A stretch of 47,450 nt of DNA from JAXMAF01 sp046350555 (GTDB taxonomy: Bacteria > Planctomycetota > Phycisphaerae > Phycisphaerales > SM1A02), in the NCBI GenBank assembly GCA_046350555.1, contig JAXMAF010000034.1, positions 1 through 47,450 of the forward strand, in the 5' to 3' direction. This document shows, piece after piece, positions 29,001 through 37,391 of the stretch (position 1 is the stretch's first letter; each line of letters opens with the position of its first letter). The position numbers and the translations under genes were made by a program. Below the pieces are notes generated by a model that had not been told where the DNA came from, did no database searches, and saw only the letters and a list, made by a program, of their open reading frames with translations.

Positions 29001-29188
29001 CCACCGGGGACGACGCAGAGCAGGTCCGAGAGGTCGGCGAGGCCCGGCGCCAGCATCCGGGCGCGATCGACGAGAGCCCGTGCCGCCTGGCCCACCAGCG
29101 GTCGATCCCAATCGAGCCTGATCGTCTCGACGCCCGTCGACACGAGGGCAATGTAGCGAGACGCGGCCGGATCGGAGGTCAGAGCCAC
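26054..29188 (-). CDS. addB: AddB-type PD-(D/E)XK nuclease, partner of AddA
   Basis: This protein of up to 1044 residues has a diverged inactivated-helicase-like N-terminal half (VPGGRSGRLLLAELVRA replaces a Walker A) and a C-terminal nuclease domain. The nuclease part shows AFRAFLECPYRFWLRHVLRL, FGTLAHEVLKRFGED, and the catalytic VTGRIDRVDRHEDG followed by ELLDYKTADMA, then LQLPLYLHLW. These fit the PDDEXK_1/AddB-like family, although the four-Cys iron-sulfur arrangement of Bacillus AddB is not obvious. The start shown is a GTG at 29188. A downstream start near VSTGVETIRLDW would also fit, so the first ~17 residues are uncertain. It directly precedes and overlaps addA. Confidence 0.85.
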   Translation of the reverse strand: MALTSDPAASRYIALVSTGVETIRLDWDRPLVGQAARALVDRARMLAPGLADLSDLLCVVPGGRSGRLLLAELVRASQPVEDGDAGRSISRQVGAIVPPRVVTPGAFIGELVDGAAASVEGEDRPLAGQLPRVLAWAAALETLPETEQSLLGLRPRDRLANGSGDGAGGAASLLDRIERAASLCALADDLAGEDVACSTAATTAAQLAGDDEAGRFRAIERLAGAASAMLAGVGLAEPTAVQSARAEMAGPRDGGIRRLALVGAIELNRIQRRAVEAFARRGGDVLVLAHADDRWAARLDELGCIRPGPWIDEPLRVDDDELVVAERTSDAAQSVIDAIASVADVRSADEIVIGLVDPALGPLVEQAARWAGLVVRPAAGRSLATFETWRIIEAIARGATSDDEISRLARFPEVERWLHARLGSALPHGDLLMAIDDARRASRPGGSRRSGAALAAARNELATLLAPLVGPPRSLAAWAAPLRAVIAELLGGRRAEPSIGSSGAVGSSDRLDRALGGEHVGAVNHPESATDHGDAVDGVRDDAAELDATVVESIRVVAEELASWSSLPPALAPIVDGPTALALLARRTAADSVPLPPRRGEIEALGWLELHFDDAPVLLLAGAHEGRLPRAAPREPLLPESLRRAIGLPDGQALACRDAYLFDAMRRGRALVRVIAARRDAESAPILASRLVVNAAPALRARRLRRLARAAEAQRIDEPAGIAAPAAQSRFVVPAAPAGPVAIESVAVTAFRAFLECPYRFWLRHVLRLEAVEPPGPQLGPDEFGTLAHEVLKRFGEDESVRDSASARTIEAFLDSALAAEIRRHFGGAPPVAVRVQAARLRERLAAFAALQAARRREGWRIDRVEWSLPADAILDVPDQAPVRVTGRIDRVDRHEDGRVELLDYKTADMARSPRFVHRGTKRKGVAAPWCDLQLPLYLHLWSIVEGGAAPQSGYLVLPRDPSGVAVEGFDLDPHELDDAIDNARGIVQLMRKGGYRPSSDFGDRDDFATICHARALGRLIGREEGASAVDAADGSGVGGGGDP

Positions 29189-29278
29189 GATCGAATCGGC
29201 AAGGGTCGTGGCTCGTCCCCACGACCGGCGCGACGACGCCGCCGCTGGGTTGTCGCCTGCGCCGGCGGACCGGCCAAA

Positions 29279-29293
29279 CTGCCATCTTGGCAG
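29279..29293. promoter_or_regulatory. Perfect palindrome CTGCCA-N3-TGGCAG, possible operator
   Basis: A 6-3-6 perfect inverted repeat lies in the gap between the addB start (29188) and the candidate small RNA (29337). Flanking CCAAA and TTTTGG extend the symmetry imperfectly. It sits just upstream of a possible -35 element (TTGCGT at 29303), a usual place for a regulator site. No regulator is identified, and a short hairpin is the alternative. Confidence 0.45.
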
Positions 29294-29336
29294 ATTTTGG
29301 TCTTGCGTCCCGACGGCAACTCGGTACCCTGACCAC

Positions 29337-29472
29337 TCGTGGGCTTGGGGCGAATTTAAGGCGATCGCCCTAGCACCCGCACGAGACGATCGCGCAGACC
29401 GAACTGGGCTCGAGCGATTCTCGATGAAAGCTCGACCGGGCCAGCAGTGGGGGCTGGCCCGGTTGCTTTTTT
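29337..29472 (+). ncRNA. Candidate small RNA ending in a Rho-independent terminator
   Basis: This is a plus-strand stretch of about 136 bases with no coding potential between two minus-strand genes. It folds into three local hairpins. Hairpin 1 is closed by CTCGTG (29336-29341) with CACGAG (29380-29385) and has an inner GGGCGA/TCGCCC stem. Hairpin 2 is TCGAGC (29410-29415) with GCTCGA (29430-29435). Hairpin 3 is an 11-bp terminator stem with six Ts. A weak promoter (TTGCGT at 29303, 16-base spacer, TACCCT at 29325) would start transcription within a base or two of hairpin 1. It does not match SRP RNA, tmRNA, RNase P or 6S signatures that I could check by eye. The 5' end is inferred. Confidence 0.5.
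29435..29472 (+). terminator. Strong Rho-independent terminator (plus strand)
   Basis: ACCGGGCCAGC (29435-29445) pairs perfectly with GCTGGCCCGGT (29453-29463) around a 7-base loop, followed by TGC and six Ts at 29467-29472. The T-run is on the plus strand only, yet no plus-strand protein gene lies upstream, which is the main argument for a small RNA here. Confidence 0.85.
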
Positions 29473-29560
29473 GAGGATCCGGTCGTGCGCGAACCGGCCG
29501 AACCGGCCGAGCCGGCGAGGCCGCGAGCGAACCTTCGATCGAATCCGCGCGAGAGGCGCT

Positions 29561-30292
29561 TCACGGGACCGGAGTCGCCCGCGATCGCTTCGTCGGCGGC
29601 GCCTTGGGCGGAACCGACTTGGCGGGAAACCGGCTCGCGGGAATCGTCCGAAGCTGCGCGACGATGGCTCCCGGCTCGAGTTCGAGGTCGGTCAGCTCGA
29701 CGCGTCGGCCGTCGCCAAGGGTGAAGCGCGCCGAGACCGGATCGCCGCGCAGGATGGAGAGCGCCGCGCGCGACATCTCGTCGTCGTCGGGAAGCGCCGC
29801 GAGCGAGTCGATGACCGCGGCGACCACGTCGGCCGATCGACCGGGAAGCCCGATGGCGCCGATGCCCACGTGGTCGATCGTCGCCGCAAGCGCCCCGTCG
29901 CCCAGCCGCGGCCGCACGGCGACGACGCCGATCGGCGCACCCGGCGTCGGGCGCACCGCGAACTCGATGGCGCCGTCGCGGAGGTGCGCCTGCACCAGCG
30001 CGTCGGCGGGCGCGCCGGCGTGCTCGAGCCAGCGCGGAAGCCGCAGCGCGAACCACGCGTTGAGCTGCTCCTCGCCGATGCGCACGGCCCATGGCGCGTC
30101 GTCGGCGCGCACGCGCGAGACCTCCTCGGCGAGGCGCTGCTCGAACGTCTCCGCCGTCCGCGCAGCGCGCTGATCGGTTGCGTGCGGCGGATTCCACCAA
30201 GACGGCGTCCGCCGCGCCAGGACGTATCCCGCCACCGCCACCACGGCGAGCGCGGCGCCCAGCACGATCAGGATGCGGCGGCGTCTGGTCAT
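29561..30292 (-). CDS. Membrane-anchored protein of unknown function
   Basis: This 243-residue protein has a basic start (MTRRRR) and one membrane helix (ILIVLGAALAVVAVAGYVLA), then an extracytoplasmic domain. A segment, VRIGEEQLNAWFALRLPRWL, resembles the EEQLNAW(L/F) element of uncharacterised planctomycete anchored proteins. The rest alternates short strands (AHLRDGAIEFAVRP, VELTDLELEPGAIVAQL), suggesting a beta-rich lipid-binding-like fold (inference). The tail is Lys/Pro-rich. It lies 49 bases downstream of fabF on the same strand and may be co-transcribed with it. No enzymatic motif was seen. Confidence 0.75.
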   Translation of the reverse strand: MTRRRRILIVLGAALAVVAVAGYVLARRTPSWWNPPHATDQRAARTAETFEQRLAEEVSRVRADDAPWAVRIGEEQLNAWFALRLPRWLEHAGAPADALVQAHLRDGAIEFAVRPTPGAPIGVVAVRPRLGDGALAATIDHVGIGAIGLPGRSADVVAAVIDSLAALPDDDEMSRAALSILRGDPVSARFTLGDGRRVELTDLELEPGAIVAQLRTIPASRFPAKSVPPKAPPTKRSRATPVP

Positions 30293-30341
30293 GCGTGGCG
30301 GGGCATCTCGCGGCGCGCTCCCGTTGGCGGGCGCCTCGCGG

Positions 30342-31670
30342 TCATTCGAACCGGCGCACCACCAGCGTGTCGTTCTGGCCGCCGAAGCCGAACGAGTTGC
30401 TCAGGCAGACGTCGATCGCCGCCGGACGGGCGACGTTGGCCACGTAGTCCAGGTCGAGGTCGGGATCGGGATGGCGCAGGTTGATCGTCGGAGGCAGCAT
30501 CCCGCGCTCGATCGCGAGGACGCACGTGATGAGCTCCACCGCCCCCGCCGCGGCGATGAGGTGGCCGAGCATGCTCTTGACGCTGCTCATCGGGATGCGG
30601 GCGGCGTTCTCGGCGAAGACGCGCTTCACCGCGCGGGTCTCGATCGAGTCGTTCTCCTTCGTCCCCGTCCCGTGCGCCGAGATGTAGTGCACCGGTCCGC
30701 GACCGGCCGCGTCGGGCGCCGCGTGCGGCTCGATGCCCGCCTGCCGGAGCGCCATGAGCATCGCCGCCGCGGCGCCGCGCCCGTCCGGCTGGATGTCGGT
30801 GATGCGGAACGCGTCGGCGCTGCTGCCGTAGCCGATGATCTCCGCCAGCGGCGTCGCGCCGCGCTTCGTCGCGTGGTCGAGCGTCTCGAGCACCAGCATG
30901 CCCGATCCCTCGCCCATCACGAAGCCGCCGCGGTCGCGCGAGAAGGGACGCGACGCGGTCGTCGGATCGGCGCCGGCGAGCGACTGGTCGGTGGCCAGCG
31001 CGGTGAGCCGGTTGAAGCCCGTCACGCCGAGCGTGTGGATCATCGTGTGCGTGCCGCCCGCGAGCATCGCGTCGGCGTCGCCGCGGCGCAGGATGCTGAA
31101 CGCCTCGCCGATCGCCTGCGTGCTCGCGGCGCACGCGGTGAGGCAGTTGTAGGCCGGCCCGCGCACGCCGAATTCCCGGGCCAAATGGGCCAGCGGCATG
31201 TTCGGTTCCTGCGTGATCTCGCTGCGCGGCTTCATGAGCGCGAGGCCCGCTTCGGCCCAGCGCCGGCCATCGATGCGCTGCTCGGCCTCCATCCAGCCCC
31301 GAAGGTTGGTGGCGATGTAGTTGTCGGTGTCGAGCACGCCCTCGCCCGCGCCGAGGTAGAGCCCGACGCGGCGTCGATCGAGGCCGTGGAAGCGTCCAAT
31401 CCCGGACTGCTCCCACGCCTGTCGCGCCGCACCGAGCGCGAACTGGATGTTGCTGCCGGCGCCCGCGTGCACCTCGGCGTCCTCGACGAAGCGCGTGAAG
31501 TCGAACGCCTTCACCTCCGCGGCGAAGGTCGTCGGGAAGGTGCGCGCGTCGAAGCGGGTGATGCGACCCACGCCGGAGCATCCGCGCATCAACGCCGCCC
31601 AGACGGTCTCGAGGTCGTGTCCGAGGGGCGTGATCCAGCCGAGACCGGTGATGACGATGCGGGGGGGCAT
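30342..31670 (-). CDS. fabF: 3-oxoacyl-ACP synthase II-type ketosynthase
   Basis: This 442-residue condensing enzyme extends an acyl chain with malonyl-ACP. The complete Cys-His-His triad is present: C180 in YNCLTACAASTQA, H333 in SAHGTGTKEND, and H370 in KSMLGHLIAAAGAVE, which also carries the conserved Lys. RPFSRDRGGFVMGEGSGMLV and SNSFGFGGQNDTLVV are further signatures. The ATG at 31670 gives MPPRIVITGLGWITPLG, the usual start. It lies 172 bases downstream of a degenerate ketosynthase on the same strand, a pairing reminiscent of KS/chain-length-factor pairs. It could serve primary fatty acid synthesis or a specialised acyl product. The residues alone do not decide. Confidence 0.92.
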   Translation of the reverse strand: MPPRIVITGLGWITPLGHDLETVWAALMRGCSGVGRITRFDARTFPTTFAAEVKAFDFTRFVEDAEVHAGAGSNIQFALGAARQAWEQSGIGRFHGLDRRRVGLYLGAGEGVLDTDNYIATNLRGWMEAEQRIDGRRWAEAGLALMKPRSEITQEPNMPLAHLAREFGVRGPAYNCLTACAASTQAIGEAFSILRRGDADAMLAGGTHTMIHTLGVTGFNRLTALATDQSLAGADPTTASRPFSRDRGGFVMGEGSGMLVLETLDHATKRGATPLAEIIGYGSSADAFRITDIQPDGRGAAAAMLMALRQAGIEPHAAPDAAGRGPVHYISAHGTGTKENDSIETRAVKRVFAENAARIPMSSVKSMLGHLIAAAGAVELITCVLAIERGMLPPTINLRHPDPDLDLDYVANVARPAAIDVCLSNSFGFGGQNDTLVVRRFE

Positions 31671-31842
31671 GTGGGGGGCGGGCGCTGGTGCGGGAATCGG
31701 GGCGATGGGTCGGGTGCCAGCGGCGGCGCGTCCGCGCTCAGACGCGTCCCGGTTGAGTCTCGCGCCCCACCCAACCCAGTTCCGTCGTCGGACGCCGCTG
31801 TGGGAATGGGGTCGAACGCGTGGAGGTCTCCTGGAATCCGTA

Positions 31843-33243
31843 TCAGTTGCCGGAGTGGCGCACCACGAGTGCGGCGTTCTGGCCGCCGAAGCTCGTGGTG
31901 CAGACGAGGATGTGGCGGAGCTCGGCGCGTCGCGCGGGGGTGGCGGTGGCGTCGACCCCGGGGGTGGCGGCGCTGTTGAGCCGCGCGGGGAGCATCTGTT
32001 CGCGCAGGCACATCGCCGCGACCGCCACGGCGACACCACCGGCGCCGGCGCAGCAGTTGCCCACGGCCGGGACGAGCGTGACCAGCGGGATCGACGGGAG
32101 CCGCGCGCCGAAGACGCGCCGCAGCGCGGCGGCTTCGTTGGCGTCGGAATCGACGATGCCGCTGCCGAGCGGAACGATGGCGTCGATCTGCGTCGCCGCG
32201 ATCCTCGCCCCGGCGAGCGCAGCCTCGATGGCGCACGCCAGCGCGTCGCCGTCCGGCTCGCCGCGCAGGCCGACGGTGTCGGGATTGAGGTTCTGCGAGG
32301 CGCCGAACCCGGCGATCTCCGCGGCGATCGATGCGCCGCGCGCCGTCGCCACCTCGTGCGCCTCGAGCACGACGATTCCGCCGCCCTCGCCCAGGACCGT
32401 GCCGCGCGAGCCCGGGTCGAAGGGTCGCACCGCCGCGACCTGCGCCGCGTCGTCGACCGGCCCCGCCGCGCCGTCGTCGGCGCTTCCGACGAGCCGCTTC
32501 GAGAACTGCTGGCGCAGCATCCCCATGAGATGCACCTTCGTCTCGGCACCGCCGGAGAGGCACGCGTCGGCGTCGCCTCGCTGGATGACGCGCAGCGACT
32601 CACCCATGGAGAGCGCGCCGCTCGCCTCCGCGCAGGTGATCGTGTTCGACGGCCCCTGGCAGTCGTGGATGATCGTGACGTGGCACGCCAGCATGTTCGG
32701 CAGGTACTTGAGCAGCCAGAGCGGCGTGAGGTTGTTCATGCCGCCGCCACCGGGCTGGGCCCCCGCGGCGCCCGGGGACTGTCCTCCCCACATGCCGTAG
32801 TCGAACGATCCGTCCGAGGCTCGCGCGGTGGCCAGCGCCGCGGTGAGCTCGTCGGTCTCGGCGGCGATGAGGCCGGCGCCGATGTGACAGCCGAATCGCT
32901 CGGGCGCAATCGTCGGAGCCGCGGTGCCGCCGGCGACCGCCTCGGCGGCGCGCGTGACCAGCCTCGCGTCGGCGATCGCGGCTGCGGCGCCGCCCACGGC
33001 CAGCTCGATGTCCCGGGCCATCACCTTCGTCGCCTTGCGGTAGCTCTTTGGAACGACGTTGCGCACGTCGAAGAGCCCGTCGGGAACCTCCGCGGCGACC
33101 GTGCAAGCGAAGCCGCTTGGATCGAACCGCGCGATGCGCTTCACCGCGCTGCGCCCTTCGCACAGCGCCGACCAGAGCGGCGCCATGCCGACGCCGAACG
33201 CCGTGATCGGCCCAAGCCCAGTGATGACGACGCGTCGGGACAT
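31843..33243 (-). CDS. Ketosynthase-like protein lacking both catalytic histidines (chain-length-factor-like)
   Basis: This 466-residue thiolase-fold protein is clearly related to FabF: MSRRVVITGLGPITAFGVGM, then PFDPGSRGTVLGEGGGIVVL, and TTSFGGQNAALVV at the end. A cysteine is kept at C204 (NTITCAEASGAL). The first catalytic His motif is replaced by VPLGSGIVDSD (about 358-366) and the second His by Asn (VGNCCAGAGG, N396). Decarboxylative condensation as in FabF is therefore unlikely. By analogy with KS-beta/CLF subunits it may dimerise with the neighbouring FabF and set chain length. Unlike classic CLFs it retains Cys rather than Gln. A Gly/Pro/Gln-rich insertion is present at about 153-170. 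Confidence 0.85.
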   Translation of the reverse strand: MSRRVVITGLGPITAFGVGMAPLWSALCEGRSAVKRIARFDPSGFACTVAAEVPDGLFDVRNVVPKSYRKATKVMARDIELAVGGAAAAIADARLVTRAAEAVAGGTAAPTIAPERFGCHIGAGLIAAETDELTAALATARASDGSFDYGMWGGQSPGAAGAQPGGGGMNNLTPLWLLKYLPNMLACHVTIIHDCQGPSNTITCAEASGALSMGESLRVIQRGDADACLSGGAETKVHLMGMLRQQFSKRLVGSADDGAAGPVDDAAQVAAVRPFDPGSRGTVLGEGGGIVVLEAHEVATARGASIAAEIAGFGASQNLNPDTVGLRGEPDGDALACAIEAALAGARIAATQIDAIVPLGSGIVDSDANEAAALRRVFGARLPSIPLVTLVPAVGNCCAGAGGVAVAVAAMCLREQMLPARLNSAATPGVDATATPARRAELRHILVCTTSFGGQNAALVVRHSGN

Positions 33244-33330
33244 GCGGGTTGCAAGGTTAGCCGGGGATCGCAGGGCCGTCGGCGAGGCGCGACGAGCGCG
33301 TGTCGGGCATCGGTGCAGCCGCCGCGCGCC

Positions 33331-34677
<1,347 letters not shown>

Positions 34678-34861
34678 AGGAGCGATCGTACGGGTCCGCC
34701 CGATGCGCGTCCCGCCGGCGCGTTGCGTGGACGAACCGGCCCTGCGGCGATGACGCCGGAGCCGCCGCGCTTGCCGGCTCGTCGCCCCCAAGCAAGCGCC
34801 ACAATGCAACACGTCCGCTCCGCGAAAGCGAGTGTCGGCCGCAAGGCCGAACGGAGCGCTC

Positions 34862-34920
34862 AAAAAAAACCCCGTCGCCAGAGTCCGGCACGCCCAGCCG
34901 ACTCTGTCACCGCGACGGGG
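34862..34920 (-). terminator. Strong two-tier Rho-independent terminator (minus strand)
   Basis: Read on the minus strand, a perfect 9-bp outer stem (34920-34912 with 34878-34870, CCCCGTCGC/GCGACGGGG) and a perfect 7-bp inner stem (34906-34900 with 34885-34879) are separated by a 5-base bulge. Eight Ts (34869-34862) follow. It would end transcripts from the tRNA-Leu side and insulates the DAHP synthase gene downstream. Confidence 0.85.
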
Positions 34921-35275
34921 ACATTCTGGATGACGATGTGATGCGCGTCTCAGTTTGATTCGTGCGCCCAGCCCAGCCCAATCCCCTCCCGAGGTGCCGC
35001 AGTGGGCCCCGGAGGTCGAACCGATGCAGATCCGCTGCAAACGTGTGAAGCGGTCTTGGACGATCGTCCGTCAGGCTCTTCGGGAGGTCGTCGGCGGGTG
35101 TTCCAAGGTTCCAGAAAACGAGCGGAATTTCTTCACGAGTTGTGCTGGACAGAAGCCGAAAACGAGAATCGATGGTTTGTCGCCCCGCGGGCGATCGAAC
35201 CGGGAGGCGCATGGTGCAACCCACCTCCGCGAAGACGGAGCCAAGGCACTTCAACAAGGATCCGAGCACCAGCCA
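34921..35275 (-). other. 355-base region between tRNA-Leu and terminator, no confident gene
   Basis: The region lies downstream of the tRNA on the same strand and ends in the terminator at 34862-34920. Its base composition is visibly less GC-rich than its neighbours. An ATG at 35212 opens a 101-codon frame ending inside the terminator stem at 34907, but its codon use is unlike nearby genes and its sequence is Ser/Thr/Arg-rich with no motif, so I do not call it. A long tRNA 3' trailer or an unrecognised RNA is the alternative. I saw no RNase P, tmRNA, 6S or SRP signatures. Confidence 0.5.
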
Positions 35276-35358
35276 TGCGGGCGACAGGAATCGAACCTGC
35301 ACGGGGATCACCCACGGGAACCTAAATCCCGCGCGTCTGCCAGTTCCGCCACGCCCGC
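35276..35358 (-). tRNA. tRNA-Leu, anticodon UAG
   Basis: On the minus strand an 83-base cloverleaf reads from GCGGGCG (35358) to its partner CGCCCGC plus discriminator A at 35276. The D-arm region GGCGGAACTGGCAGAC, an anticodon stem GCGGGA/TCCCG(T) around the loop TTTAGGT (anticodon TAG), a long class II variable arm (TGGGTGATCCCCGT) and the T-loop GGTTCGATTCC are all present. The large variable arm and A73 fit leucine. The anticodon reads CUA codons. CCA is not encoded. Confidence 0.96.
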
Positions 35359-35375
35359 CCGACAGGAAGCCCGCG

Positions 35376-35381
35376 ATTCTA
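35376..35381 (-). promoter_or_regulatory. Possible -10 element of the tRNA-Leu promoter
   Basis: TAGAAT on the minus strand lies 17 bases upstream of the tRNA 5' end, so transcription would begin about 11 bases before the mature tRNA. The best -35 candidate, TTGGTC, is 20 bases further up, which is wider than ideal. The assignment is tentative. Confidence 0.35.
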
Positions 35382-35444
35382 TCGAATTGACGGAGCCGCC
35401 CGACCAATGATCAGGCTGCTCTTCCGACACCAGAGGACCACCCG

Positions 35445-36191
35445 ATGAGCCTGAGCCAATCCGCAGCCACGAACGTCGTTCCCGTCCTCGCCCGCCTCGT
35501 CCTCGCCATCGTCTTCATTCCGGCAGGCTGGAACAAGGTTGCGACGACCGCCACCTTTCAAGGCGAGGATGCGGCGATCCTGCGATCGCTCGGCGTCGGC
35601 GGCGGGCCCGCGGGACCCACCGCCGGCGTCGGTGGGACCTCGACGGCGTCGTCGTCGGGTTCCTGGACCAGGAGCCTCACCGGCGGCGGATGGTCGCTCC
35701 TTGCTGCGCCCCCATCGTCGACCGAGGGCGCCTCGCCGCCCGCGAGCGGCGCCGCGACCGCCCCGGTCGTCGGCGCGCCGCCGACTGGCGACACGAGCCC
35801 GCTCAACGCGCGGTCCCTGCACGCCATCACGCTCATGGTCCAGCGCCACGGCATGGCCTATCCGGTCTACCACGCCTACGCCGCGGCTGCGGCCGAGCTC
35901 GTGGGCGGCGTGCTCCTGCTGGTCGGACTCTTCAGCCGGCTGGCGGCGCTGGCCGTCTCGGGAACGATGGCCGTCGCGTTCTGGTTCACGTCGTGGCCGC
36001 TGCTGGCGGCGAAGGGAACGCCACTGGTCCTCTTCGAGCTGGCCAACCCGCCCTTCGCCGACTTCAACCGCGTGCACGTGCAGCTTGCGCTCTTCGCGCT
36101 CGCCTTCGGAGTCTTCCTCGCCGGCCCGGGGGCGTTGAGCCTGGATCGGTTGATCTTCGGTCGCGCGGCGCCGCCGGCGGCCGAGGCGTGA
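35445..36191 (+). CDS. DoxX-family membrane protein
   Basis: This 248-residue four-helix membrane protein begins with NVVPVLARLVLAIVFIPAGW NK-type sequence, the usual DoxX opening. It then has HGMAYPVYHAYAAAAAELVG, GGVLLLVGLFSRLAALAVSG, MAVAFWFTSWP and a final helix (HVQLALFALAFGVFLAGPGA). Between helix 1 and helix 2 is an unusual Gly/Ser/Thr/Ala-rich stretch (about residues 40-115) with no predicted structure. DoxX proteins are linked to thiosulfate:quinone oxidation or redox stress, but most are uncharacterised and that role is not assigned here. It is divergent from the tRNA. The GTG of the vWA gene lies 55 bases after its stop. Confidence 0.85.
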   Translation: MSLSQSAATNVVPVLARLVLAIVFIPAGWNKVATTATFQGEDAAILRSLGVGGGPAGPTAGVGGTSTASSSGSWTRSLTGGGWSLLAAPPSSTEGASPPASGAATAPVVGAPPTGDTSPLNARSLHAITLMVQRHGMAYPVYHAYAAAAAELVGGVLLLVGLFSRLAALAVSGTMAVAFWFTSWPLLAAKGTPLVLFELANPPFADFNRVHVQLALFALAFGVFLAGPGALSLDRLIFGRAAPPAAEA

Positions 36192-36246
36192 CACCTGCGG
36201 TGGCGGCGCGCGGACTCGCGGCGCCGAGGCCGCTCTACGATCCCGG

Positions 36247-37292
36247 GTGAGCGACTCGAACAACACGCTCGACGGTCCGCTCCACCCATCCCTCGTCGAT
36301 CCGACCCCGTCCGGCTTCGCGACGGCGCAGCTCGACGAGCGGCTGCATCGCCTCGGCGGACAGAGCAACGCGAGACGGCGGCTCAACGCCGTGCTCCCGT
36401 GGACGCTCTCGATCGCGGCGCACGCGGCGCTGCTGACGATCGCGCTGGCCGTGACATGGGCGGTGGTGCGGATGCGCGCCAGCGACGAAGCCGTGCTCAT
36501 CGTGGCCGACTTCTCCCATCCCAACTACGCGCCGATCCGCGACGACGGTGAAGGCGACCTGGTCGGCTCGCCGCGCCCGACGAACGCGCCGCTGCCGTCG
36601 CCTTCGACAGATCATGGCGAGCTCGCCGCGACAAGCCGCACCGGCGTCGGCGCGCCGGCCGCGGCGGCGGCCTGGTCGACTGGTCGCCTCCGGCAGGGCC
36701 TTCGCCAGCTTCGCCGGCGTGCGCGGCGAGCAACGCGCGTCGTGTACGTGGTCGACGCCTCCGGATCGATGGTCGGCTCGCTGCCGATCGTCGTCGACGA
36801 GATCGCCCGATCGCTCCGCTCGCTCTCGCCCGAGCAGTCGTACGCGGTGATCTTTTCCAGCGCAACGAAGCGGCTCGTCGATTTCCGCCGATCGATCGCC
36901 TCGCGACGGCGACACCCGAGCAGGTCGAACGGACGCTGCGGCTGGATCGGGCAGCGCGTCGTTCCGGCGGGACGGAGCAATCCGATGCACGCCACGGAGA
37001 CGGCGCTGCGGCTGCGGCCGGATGCCATCTTCCTGCTCAGCACGAGCATCACCGGCAGCGGACAGTTCGAGATCGACCAGCGCGAGATCCTCGATCGGCT
37101 GGACCGGCTCAACCCGGCCGACGCCACCGGGCGCCGGCACGGCGCGTCAATTCATCCAGTTCCTCGACCCCGATCCGCTCGACACGCTGCGCACGGATCG
37201 CCGGGCCGCGGCGCCCCGGGAGGCGACGGTCGCGAAGGAAAGGGCGCCTTCCGCTTCCTCGGCCGCGCCGAGCCGGCCTCGCGCCCGGATGA
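36247..37292 (+). pseudogene. von Willebrand factor A domain membrane protein, frameshifted as assembled
   Basis: It starts at GTG 36247 with about 110 clean residues. A polar N-terminus is followed by a membrane helix (TLSIAAHAALLTIALAVTWA) whose SIAAHAALL opening is reminiscent of TonB-type anchors. The vWA domain is seen as FASFAGVRG in one frame, then VVYVVDASGSMVGSLPIVVD with an intact MIDAS DxSxS, SPEQSYAVIF, and after further frame changes AGRSNPMHATETALRLRPD, then AIFLLSTSITGSG and REILDRLDRLNPA. RFLGRAELGLAPG leads to a TGA at 37290. At least four frame changes are needed. The domain order suggests a periplasmic metal-ion-dependent adhesion domain tethered to the inner membrane and linked to the ExbB/ExbD genes that follow. 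Confidence 0.72.
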
Positions 37293-37391
37293 GGGGCGGC
37301 GCACCCGGACCGCCGGGCGTCGGCGCGCGGCGCTGGGCCGTTCCCGGCGGACACAGCTTCCTGAATCCGCCTCGCTTGCAACAATCCACGC

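Noticed and set aside
26150..29332. Long plus-strand open frames opposite addB
   Set aside because: They are low-complexity shadow translations of the AddB gene, with no domains.
34907..35212. A 101-codon minus-strand frame between tRNA-Leu and the terminator
   Set aside because: It ends within the terminator stem, uses codons unlike neighbouring genes, and has no recognisable motif or ribosome site.
35276..35358. tRNA with anticodon UAG as a suppressor of the actC TAG stop
   Set aside because: Anticodon UAG pairs with the leucine codon CUA. A suppressor of UAG would need anticodon CUA. It is an ordinary tRNA-Leu.
34955..35410. Plus-strand frames running through the tRNA gene
   Set aside because: Their most protein-like part (RQESNLHGD) is simply the translated reverse complement of the tRNA.
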